64,000 nt of DNA from JABAQJ01 sp046327745 (GTDB taxonomy: Bacteria > Gemmatimonadota > Gemmatimonadetes > Gemmatimonadales > Gemmatimonadaceae): positions 62,001-126,000 of the forward strand of contig JAXLXV010000011.1 of the NCBI GenBank assembly GCA_046327745.1, read 5' to 3'. The notes beneath the pieces are model-generated. The model did not search any database. It was not told the DNA's origin and saw nothing but the letters and a program-made list of their open reading frames with translations. This document shows positions 18,965 to 27,179 of the stretch, piece after piece (the stretch's first letter is position 1; the number at the start of each line of letters is the position of its first letter). A program made the translations under genes and the position numbers.

Positions 18965-19722
18965 TCAAAAGTCATGCGTCCAACCGTCATGGCACAGCAC
19001 TACCGGTCCGTCAAACTGCTCGCGTACCTGAGCTGCAATATCTTCCTGCTCGACAGGTGGATAGAAGTGCGTCAAAGCCAGGAGCCTTGGTTGAGCTATC
19101 GCCGCGATCGCTCCGCACTGTCTTGGCGTGAGATGCGTCGCGTGAGCCAGGGCATCTGGCAGCGAGCATTCACAGAGCAGCACATCGCACCCGCCAGCCC
19201 ACGCCGCAAAGTCCGCATCGAATGCCGTATCGCCAGAGACCACGAGCCGTGCTGTACCGCTGGTAAGGGAATATGCCACACTCTCGTTGGTATGCGGTAC
19301 CTTCCGCGCTTCCAGGGTGCAGGTGGGGCCCAGGGCGACGGGGTGTCCAGGAATTACTTCCAGGACCTTGAGGTCGGGAACCGCCTCCATCATGGAGGCC
19401 CCCAGCGCGGCGCCGTGTCGCTGGACCAGTTCGAGCGTCCCTGCAGGCCCTAGAATCGTCGCCGGTTCGGCTCGGGGTGGCAGCTGCCCCCATCGCCAGG
19501 CAAACAGGAGCGTAGCCAGGTCCGACGTATGGTCGGCGTGAAAGTGAGTGAGCGCGACGTGGGTGATGGCGGACCATGGGAGTCCAAGGCCCGCCATCCG
19601 GAAGACGGCCGCCGAGCCGCAGTCGATGAGGAGCCGCACGTCGTCGAGTTCGACGAACGTCGCGCTTTGCACCCGTGCGGGTGCGGGGCGGCGGTTCCTG
19701 TGCCGACAGTCGTTAGGCGCAC
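18965..19722 (-). CDS. Metallo-beta-lactamase-fold hydrolase (RNase Z-like), frameshifted near its 5' end
   Basis: MBL-fold hydrolase of about 252 residues. The main frame (18965-19672) contains the metal motif THFHADHTSDL, then SGDTAFD with the bridging Asp, and LALTHFYPP near the end. Its N-terminus is missing, while the start (MRLTTVGTGTAAPHPHG, from GTG 19722) lies in another frame. Adding one base in the G/C run near 19673-19690 joins them into TAAPHPARVQSATFVELDD, which reads like the family. The span (758 nt) is one base short of a whole number of codons. Probably a sequencing indel, possibly a real mutation. Confidence 0.72.
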
Positions 19723-19729
19723 GGGCGGC

Positions 19730-20764
19730 TCAGCGACCGCGGAACAAGGCGCGCTTGAATTGCACGCTGTAGTCCGTCTTCAGCCGAATCAGGTAGACGC
19801 CAGTTGGCGCCAAGGATCCATCGTCGGCGCGTCCATCCCACGCAAATCGGGCGTCGCAGCCGCTGTCACTCCCCACCACTCCTCGACCGTACCGCCCGGG
19901 CACAAAGGCCCCTGACACACTCGGACCAGGCACCAGGGTGCGCACCAAGGACCCGCGAATGTCCAGCACCGTCAGGGTCACCCTGGTCGCCCGATGCAGG
20001 TCAAACCATGTGCAGGTGGTGGCACTGCTGGAGGACGGGAAGGGGTTCGGGAAATTCTGGTAGAGCAGGGTGACCGTCGGCGTTCCGGGATCCACAATCA
20101 CGAACGACGCGTCACTGCGTGTGGTGGAGGAGTCTCCGCTGGACAGATAGGCCGTCACCGACCAGCGATAGGACGAATTCGACTCCAGATCCACGGTCGG
20201 CGTCGCGGTCGTGTCATGCGTCGGACCCAGACGAATGGCCTGTCGGGTGGCCACGTTCTCGATGGTGACCACGAATTCCCAACTACCTAACGACGATGGG
20301 ATGGTCGCGGGGCTCCACACAAAGCGGGGGCGCCGCGAGTCGATGGTCACCCCGCGCACGGAATTGGGGTCGATCAGCCGAGTCCACGCCGCGCTGACCC
20401 GTGGTCCGGTGACGTCGGACAGGATGTCTGTCCCGCGGGCCGTATGGCCTCGAGCCCGCCAGTAGATCGTGTGCAAACCGGGGAGCGGGCGCGGCGGTGT
20501 GGCGCGCAGGGAATCACCGGCGCCGGAGACTTCGTACAGCAGCGGCGTCACGAAGTCAGGACGATCCGCCACCTGCAACGTGAGCGTGAGCGGCTGGTCC
20601 AGTGGATCCACGTCCGTGGCGCGCACGATGAACGGCGGCATCACGGAACGCAGGGTGTCGCCGAGTGGCCCGGCGACGGTCAGCCGGGCCACCGTGGCAG
20701 TCCCCGCCGCGGCGACGAGCGCGGCGCTGAGCAGGATCGCCGTCAGCCCACGCCGCCGCTGCAT
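19730..20764 (-). CDS. Secreted protein with C-terminal FlgD-type Ig domain
   Basis: A 344-residue protein with a basic N-terminus and hydrophobic signal (TAILLSAALVAAAGTATVA), fibronectin/Ig-like strands in the middle, and a C-terminal FlgD-Ig-like module. That module contains the LYQNFPNPF motif, LTVLDIRGSLVRTL, FAWDGRADDGS and APTGVYLIRLK. The same domain ends many extracellular proteins in Bacteroidota and related phyla; no Por/T9SS genes are visible here. ATG 20764 overlaps the smc TGA by one base (TGATG), so it is likely cotranslated with smc although unrelated in function. Confidence 0.75.
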   Translation of the reverse strand: MQRRRGLTAILLSAALVAAAGTATVARLTVAGPLGDTLRSVMPPFIVRATDVDPLDQPLTLTLQVADRPDFVTPLLYEVSGAGDSLRATPPRPLPGLHTIYWRARGHTARGTDILSDVTGPRVSAAWTRLIDPNSVRGVTIDSRRPRFVWSPATIPSSLGSWEFVVTIENVATRQAIRLGPTHDTTATPTVDLESNSSYRWSVTAYLSSGDSSTTRSDASFVIVDPGTPTVTLLYQNFPNPFPSSSSATTCTWFDLHRATRVTLTVLDIRGSLVRTLVPGPSVSGAFVPGRYGRGVVGSDSGCDARFAWDGRADDGSLAPTGVYLIRLKTDYSVQFKRALFRGR

Positions 20765-23700
20765 CACGCCGGCGCGGACACGGCCTCGCCGACCCCTGCG
20801 TCGTCGGGCTGCGGATCGTCGACGGCGGCGCCATGCATGCGCACCGAGACAATCGAAGACACCCCCGGCTCCTGCATGGTCACGCCATAGACAGCATCCG
20901 CGGCTTCCGTCGTTGTCCGCGGATTGTGCGTGATCACGATGAACTGTGTGTTCGACTTGAACTGGTTCAGCATGCGCACAAAGCGGCCGATGTTGGCATC
21001 GTCCAGGGGCGCGTCCACCTCGTCCAGCAGGCAGAACGGACTCGGCTTCGTGAGGAAGATGCCGAACAGCAGCGACAGCGCGACCAGCGCTCGCTCACCA
21101 CTCGACAGCAGGTGAATGCGCTGCGTGCGTTTGCCACGGGGCGACGCATGAATCTCGATGTCGCAGTCGAGCGGCGTCTCCGGATTCTCCAGCCGCAGGT
21201 CGCACTCGCCGCCGCCAAACAAAGTCATGAAGATCTGGCGGAAGTTTTCGCGCACCTGCAGGAAGGTCGACATGAACATCTCACGCGCCGTTGTGTCGAT
21301 CTCCCGAATCGCGAGCTGCAACTTGTTTCGGGCATCGGCCAAGTCGTTGCGCTGCCGTGGTCAGGAAGTCCAGGCGCTTGACCTCTTCTTCATGCTCTTC
21401 AATCGCCAGTTGGTTCACCGGTCCTAGCCGCTCCACTTCATTGCGCAGCGTCTCGGACTCCGTGCGCAACGCGCGTCCTCGTCCAGCAGCACTGCTTCGA
21501 AGGAGGCCAGCAAGTCATCCAGCGGTCGGCGCCACTCGGTTTCCAGTCGCTCGCGAATGGCGGCTCGGCGGCCGGACAGCTCGGTGAACCGAAGCTCGGC
21601 GTGGTGCAGCTCCTGCTCCGCTCATGCGCGGCATCGTGCCGCATCCAGTCCATGTTCGGCGTCCGTGAGCGAGTCGCATTGGTGGACTTCCTGCTCGGCT
21701 TGACTGAGGTGCCGTTCGGCGTCCGTCAGCGTACCCACCCGCGTGCCCAGGTCGGCATGCCACTCCGACATTTGCGCCGCGAGAGCTCGATCGGATTCGT
21801 CAATGACGGAAGTTCTTCGCCGCAGCCCTGCGAGCCGCACGGCGGCCCCTGAGGACTCCTCATCCAGGCGGCGTTCGCGATCGGCGGCCACCTGCAAGCG
21901 CGCCTGTGCCTGCGCCTGCTCCACTGACCCGACGACCGACGCTCGCGCGCCGACCAGGTCGGTCTCGGCCTGGGCTAAGGCCTGGCGCAGACGATCAGCC
22001 TCTTCTTCGCGTTCCGTGGCGGTGCGGAGCAGTTCACGAACGCCGTCCTCCACGTGATCGAGCTGGCGGGCAAGGTCGGCGTCCTGGCTACCAGACGCTC
22101 GACGAGGGCCTGGGCTTCTTCCTGCTCGCGCACGTGACGCAGCCGACGGCGTCAACTCCGCTCGCTGGTCGTTGGCGCGCCGGTCGGTGTCCTGGGCATG
22201 GCCCGCGGCATCGATCTCGCCGTAACGCGACCTCGCGCTCTCCCAGCTGCAACGCTTGACGCCGCGCGCGGTCGGCGGCATCGTTCGCGGACTGGCGCAG
22301 CGCGGTGGCCGTCTCATGCTCACCGCGCAGCGCGGCACAGTTCGGCGCGTCGTCGCAGCGGGCCCGGACCGCCAGGCACTTCCGGGAGCCATACCGCGCC
22401 GCGCGCATCAATGAACGCCCCTTCACCGAGTATGTACGCACGCGACTGAGGAGGTGCGCACCCTGTCCCACGGGGCGGCCGCTTCACTGGTGCCAGCGGC
22501 GAGGATTCACCATCCTCGGCGACGACGGCGTCGAGCGGAAGCAGCGAAGGGGCCCGGGGTTGTCGACTGGTGCCATTCCCGTACCGCGTGCGCCACACCG
22601 GTGTCGCGACGACCACGGCGTGCACGGTCATCCCGAGGAAGCGCTCGACCAAGGCGGCAGCGCTGCTGTCGGCGGTGACGAAATCGGACAACGGCCAGCA
22701 CAGCGCCCTCACCAAATCGATCGCGCTCGCGCGGAGCAATCGGGCCGCTGCCGGCGCCAGACCGACACGCTCACGTTCCAGCCCTTCCAACGCATGCACA
22801 CGGGCGTCGATCTGTGTGCACTGATCTTCCAGCCGGCCAAGCTCCGTGCGGGCCGCGGCCTCCTGCTCACGCGCCTCGCGCGCTGCTGCCCGCGCCGTTT
22901 CCAGCGTGTGCACGGCAATAGCAACTTGGCCGCGGGCGACCTCGATCGCGTCGTCAGCGGCAACGATTTCGCGTGCGACCACCTGTTCCGCGTCGGCGAT
23001 GGATTGCCGATCCACGTCAATGAGCTGCAACCGCTCGCCGATCTCCACCGTTTCACGCTGGGCGCGCTCGCGGTCGAGCTCGAGGGAACGCGCCTGGTCA
23101 CGAATCTCGCGAGCCGCCTTTTCCGCCGCTTCAACGGCGCGGCGTGCCTCGCCCATGGTTTCGCGAGCCATTTCCTCCGCGCGTGCCTGGTCCAGCAGCT
23201 GGGCCTCGACACGCGTCAGTTCTTGTTCGAGCTGCAACCGCTCGTTCGTGGCGCGGGTGCGGTCGTCTCGCAACCGCTCTTCGTACGCTTCACCTTCGCG
23301 ACGTTCCTCGTCTGCGCGCTGACGCCGGGCCTCGGCGTTCCGATGGCGTTCTTCCGCCACCGCAATCTCTGCACGCAGCTCTTGGACCGACGCCTGATGC
23401 ACGGAAACCAGGCGACCCAGCTCGTTGCGCTTGGCTTCGGCGGCGGCACGCGCCTCATGCGCACGGTCGCGGGCCGCGGCCGCATCGCTCGTTCGCGTCT
23501 CGTCCTGCGGCACCGATTCCCGGAGGTCAACCAACCGTTGCTCGAGGGATCCCAGCTCGGTGTGCCACGACTCCATCTCACGCGAGGCGAGCGTCAGGTC
23601 CACGGAAAAGCGTCGCGACATCAGCTCAGTGTGCCGCTCGGCCTTCTTTCGTTGACGCGCCAGTGAGCGCACCTGGCTTTGGACTTCGTTGATCAGGTCG

Positions 23701-24275
23701 TCCAGACGAGACAGGTCCTGGGTGGTTTCTTCCAGTCGTCGCTCGGTGCTGCGCCGACGGTCGCGGTACAGGCTGACCCCGGCCGCTTCCTCGAAGAGTT
23801 CACGGCGGTCGTCCGGACGATCGGAGAGCAGGGCGTCGATCATCTTGGACTCGATCACCACTCCGGAATCCGCCCCCAAGCCCGTCCCACGCACCATGTC
23901 GTGGATGTCGCGCAGGCGGCAGACGGTGCCGTTCAGCAGGTACTCGCTTTCGCCGGAGCGCGAGAGGCGTCGCGTGATGACGACCTCGCGGAAAGGCACC
24001 GGCAGGGAGCCGTCATCATTCTCAAAGAAGAGTGAGACTTCGGCCACATTGACCGCCCGACGCGCCGAGGAGCCCTGGAAGATCACCTCTTCCATCTTGG
24101 CGCCTCGCAGCATGCGGGCACGCTGTTCGCCGAGCACCCAGCGGACGGCGTCCGAGACATTGGACTTTCCGCATCCATTGGGACCGACAATGGCGGTGAC
24201 GCCCTTGTCGAAACGCATCTTGGTCTGGTCGGCGAAGGACTTGAATCCCTGCAGTTCAAGTTTGGTCAATCGCAC
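20764..24275 (-). pseudogene. smc: Chromosome segregation ATPase SMC, broken by several frameshifts in this sequence
   Basis: Condensin-type ATPase for chromosome compaction. The N-terminal frame (22320-24275) has the Walker A motif GPNGCGKSN and the first coiled coil into the hinge. The C-terminal frame (20764-21342) has the signature LLSSGERALVALSLL and Walker B CLLDEVDAPLDDAN. Between 21.3 and 22.4 kb the second coil is readable only by switching frames at least five times (for example LRGEHETATALRQ, LARQLDHVEDGVREL, ELHHAELRFTELSGRR, NEVERLGPVNQLAIEEHEEEV). One in-frame TGA lies at 21622-21624. The total length fits about 1170 codons, a normal SMC, so local sequence errors are likelier than decay. 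GTG start. Confidence 0.88.
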
Positions 24276-24276
24276 C

Positions 24277-25536
24277 CTAAAAAACGCTCCCGACCCTCTT
24301 CACGATGGTCGACTGAAGGTTCAAGCTGTCCAGCGAGGCCTTGAGCGGCAGGGCCGCGGCTTCACTGTCGAAGGCTCCGACATACAAGCGCGCCCGCCCG
24401 GGCCGAAGCAGCAGTGCGTACGCCGGGAGATTGCCCAGGTGCATCTCCCGAACGCGGCGAACCGCATCGGCCTCCGACACACTGTCGGATAGGAGCAAGG
24501 CGTAAGGGGTCGAAATGACCCGACCATTCCCCGACGGCACCTTGCCCAGCTGACGCAGCGCGACCAGAACCGAGTCCGCCGCTGCGCTGTCAGGAAAGGC
24601 GCCGACCACTACGCGATACCACCACGCGCCGCCCTGCGTGGGAAGGCTAGGAGAGTACGTTGCTGACGGCATGGAGTCCACTACTTGCGCCACGCGCAAC
24701 ATGGCTCCCTGCGTGCTGTTCACACTGGCCAGCAGAATGGTCCAGTCAGCGCCCGGGGCGCCGGCCGCCGCCAGGTCGGCTCCCACGATCGTCGCGTTGC
24801 GGGCGGATTCCTGCGCCATGGCGGCGATACGGCGGGGGCTGAGACCACTGGACCAGGGGCGCAGATACCACACGGCGCCACCGAGGGCCGTCAGGATCAC
24901 CACGCCTAACGCTATGAAGAAGGCGCGGGCGCGCGGCGGCTCGGCCACCTCGATGCGGGCTCGCGCAATGGCCGGCGTTCGCCGCATGGCGTGCGGGTAC
25001 TGCGCCGACAGCCGAATATCTGCCAGCGTCGGGACGTTGGTCGCTGGCACCGCGGCTCCCCGCACGATCACCAGGCCATCCAGTTGATCAAGCAACTGCT
25101 CGGCCGATGGCACCAAGGCGGGCGCCACAACGAGCATGAGGGCACCGGCGTCCCGGAAGTCGTGGGCAAAATTCTTCCACCGGGGATGCTGCAGGAAGTA
25201 CGGATTCAGCGGCGTCTCGATCCCGGCAGGCACAACGAAGAGATTCGGTTGCTCGCGGATGGGCACGGCCGTACGCCGTAGCGACACCCCATACTCCAGA
25301 ATGTCCGTGATCCCTGGAGCCTCGGGGTCGCCGACAAGTCGCGCCAGGTCACTGTGTTCGCCCAGCAGGTCGATCAACACGACCCGGCGGTGCATCGCCT
25401 GTGCACGCGCCACGCCAATCGCTGCCGCTGCCGTTGCCACGGGGTCATCCCCCAGCACGGCGACGGCGCTCGCATGATCCACAGCGCCAGCCATTCGGCG
25501 GCCGGCCGACTCCCAAACCGTGGCGAAGTCGGACAC
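24277..25536 (-). CDS. Membrane protein: ParA/BY-kinase-like domain without P-loop, plus SPOR-type repeats
   Basis: A 419-residue protein in three parts. Residues 1-190 resemble the MinD/ParA-type fold of capsular tyrosine kinases (RRVVLIDLLGEHSDLARLVG, APGITDILEYGVSL, PNLFVVPAG), but the expected Walker A lysine loop is replaced by GDDPVATAA. A membrane helix (AFFIALGVVILTALGGAVWYL, about 227-247) follows. The C-terminus carries two SPOR-like modules (WWYRVVVGAFPDSAAADSVLVAL and RARLYVGAFDSEAAALPL). SPOR domains bind denuded peptidoglycan at septa. It sits one base upstream of smc and 11 nt after another SPOR gene. Role unknown. Confidence 0.6.
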   Translation of the reverse strand: MSDFATVWESAGRRMAGAVDHASAVAVLGDDPVATAAAAIGVARAQAMHRRVVLIDLLGEHSDLARLVGDPEAPGITDILEYGVSLRRTAVPIREQPNLFVVPAGIETPLNPYFLQHPRWKNFAHDFRDAGALMLVVAPALVPSAEQLLDQLDGLVIVRGAAVPATNVPTLADIRLSAQYPHAMRRTPAIARARIEVAEPPRARAFFIALGVVILTALGGAVWYLRPWSSGLSPRRIAAMAQESARNATIVGADLAAAGAPGADWTILLASVNSTQGAMLRVAQVVDSMPSATYSPSLPTQGGAWWYRVVVGAFPDSAAADSVLVALRQLGKVPSGNGRVISTPYALLLSDSVSEADAVRRVREMHLGNLPAYALLLRPGRARLYVGAFDSEAAALPLKASLDSLNLQSTIVKRVGSVF

Positions 25537-25547
25537 GCTCTGCGCGC

Positions 25548-27074
25548 TCAGGGGATGCCCTCGATGATCCAGTACGAATGGCCAGAGGCCTTGCCGACGC
25601 GATCGGCATCCGCTCGCGTGGGATACGGCCCCATGAGGACGCGGTAGACCGGTGTGGCGTCCGAACGCGAAACGCTAACGCGTGCGTTGGCTCCGTCCAC
25701 ACGAATCTGTTGGGACAACTCTCGCGCTCGATCCTCGGACAGCACCGCGGCAAAGGACACCGTCCAACCCCCTCGTTCACGAGGTGGTTCACGGGCGGGT
25801 TCTGCTGGACGTTGCGGCACATCTACGGGCGGGCGCGGCGCAGGCACAGTCACGGCACTGTCGGGAGCGCGCGCGCCGGAGTCAGGATGCGCGGCGTCCA
25901 TGGTCTGCGGCGATTCCTCGGTTTGGAACGTGACCGCCCGATCCAGACCCTTGGCGCGCGGTCTGAGCCCATTCCAGAGCACCGCGTACCAGTAGTCACT
26001 CGCGCCGCCCTCGGCCCGCACGATGACCTTGCGGGACACGGGGTCCACAAAATCCACGTCGGCGCCACGCAGTGTCCCGATCGCTCCGTCAGGAGCAACC
26101 ATGGGCAGGTCCTCGCGCCACGTCGTGCGGACGGTGCCGATCAGCTCATTTGTCGCAATCGCCACCACCCACGCCGAATCGCCGGCCACTGGCCTGACCA
26201 GCAAGTAGCGGCCGAGGGGGTCCATGCGAAGCTCGGTGACAAAACCGCGCACGCGCACGTGGTCGGAGATGTTTCCCGCGTAGCGGTCGACCACATCCAG
26301 CGACTTCTCCCCTTTGGTGGCCAGGTACACGCGGTCGCCGCTGGGTGTTGGCGCGATGGCCAGGATTTCATCCGACGCCTTCACGCGCGTCGGGGCGGCG
26401 AAATTGGAAATCGGCACGCCCACGAGGTCACGCCCAATGGCCAAGTACACACGGTCGCCCAGCGCCGTGCCCGTTCCGCGCTGCGGCAGATCAATGCCAA
26501 TCGAGTCGGTGGAGCCTTCGTTCGGCGGATTGAAGCGCGCCAGCCGCGCCTTCTTGCGGCTTCCACCCAGCTCCGTCAGGACCACCAGTGAGCCATCGGG
26601 TTGCGGAAACAGGCGCTTGATACGCGTTCCCTTGTCCACCGCGTCCGTCCAATCTCCCGACCCCGTCAGCCGCACCAACTTCTCGGACTCCGTGACACCG
26701 AAAATGGATGAGCCCTCGGCAGACGAGGCCAAGCCTAACGACTTCTGGCCGGCCCGACGCACATCACCCAGTCGCAGGTCAATCCATCCGGGCACGCCCT
26801 GCGAATCGGCAAAGGCAATGACGCCATCCTCGGCATCGAACGCGAGCACACTCCCGAACTCCGGGGCGGACCCTGAGGAGCGCCAGGCTAGAGAGTCCAG
26901 GGCAGGGTAGCGATACGCTCGAACCGGCCCGCCGGACAGCGGGATGCGAAGCACAATTGGATCCGGGCTTCCCGTGGGTAGGCGCACGCCGCTCTTGGCG
27001 TCGCGGCCGCCCGAACCCGAGCACGCCGCAACCCCTGCCGCCATGGCCAGCAGCGTCGCAATTCGTCTTCGCAC
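25548..27074 (-). CDS. Lipoprotein with beta-propeller-like region and C-terminal SPOR domain
   Basis: A 508-residue exported lipoprotein with signal IATLLAMAAGVAAC and the lipobox Cys at residue 18. A WD40/TolB-like strand-rich region fills about 40-360, a Pro-rich linker about 390-430, and a SPOR domain ends the protein (WTVSFAAVLSEDRARELSQQ, VYRVLMGPYPTRADADRV). The architecture suggests a peptidoglycan-binding envelope protein. It is followed directly by the other SPOR gene and smc, so envelope and chromosome functions appear to share an operon. Confidence 0.68.
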   Translation of the reverse strand: MRRRIATLLAMAAGVAACSGSGGRDAKSGVRLPTGSPDPIVLRIPLSGGPVRAYRYPALDSLAWRSSGSAPEFGSVLAFDAEDGVIAFADSQGVPGWIDLRLGDVRRAGQKSLGLASSAEGSSIFGVTESEKLVRLTGSGDWTDAVDKGTRIKRLFPQPDGSLVVLTELGGSRKKARLARFNPPNEGSTDSIGIDLPQRGTGTALGDRVYLAIGRDLVGVPISNFAAPTRVKASDEILAIAPTPSGDRVYLATKGEKSLDVVDRYAGNISDHVRVRGFVTELRMDPLGRYLLVRPVAGDSAWVVAIATNELIGTVRTTWREDLPMVAPDGAIGTLRGADVDFVDPVSRKVIVRAEGGASDYWYAVLWNGLRPRAKGLDRAVTFQTEESPQTMDAAHPDSGARAPDSAVTVPAPRPPVDVPQRPAEPAREPPRERGGWTVSFAAVLSEDRARELSQQIRVDGANARVSVSRSDATPVYRVLMGPYPTRADADRVGKASGHSYWIIEGIP

Positions 27075-27125
27075 GGCACAAAGCTACCCGACAGCCAGTA
27101 CGCGTAACAGACCACCATACATCAC

Positions 27126-27157
27126 AAAAAACGGGCGCCGATTTTACTCGGCGCCCG
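27126..27157 (-). terminator. Rho-independent terminator
   Basis: A 10-bp G/C-rich stem (27132-27141 paired with 27148-27157, core GGGCGCC/GGCGCCC) with a 6-nt loop. On the minus strand it is followed by a run of six U (A-run 27126-27131). It lies just downstream of the peptidase-MA gene and separates it from the SPOR/smc operon. This is the clearest intrinsic terminator in the window. Confidence 0.88.
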
Positions 27158-27179
27158 CCAGTTGTAGCGTCACTTTCTC

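Noticed and set aside
21600..21650. In-frame TGA in smc as a selenocysteine codon
   Set aside because: No SECIS-like hairpin is evident, a coiled coil is not a place for Sec, and other frame errors surround it.
22305..23666. Long + strand open frame (453 codons) opposite smc
   Set aside because: It is antisense to the SMC coiled coil, has no recognisable motif, and is the kind of shadow frame expected in GC-rich DNA; the minus strand carries clear SMC sequence.
25401..26591. + strand open frame of 396 codons opposite the SPOR lipoprotein
   Set aside because: Arg/His-rich composition without motifs, and fully covered by the minus-strand lipoprotein with signal peptide and SPOR domain.
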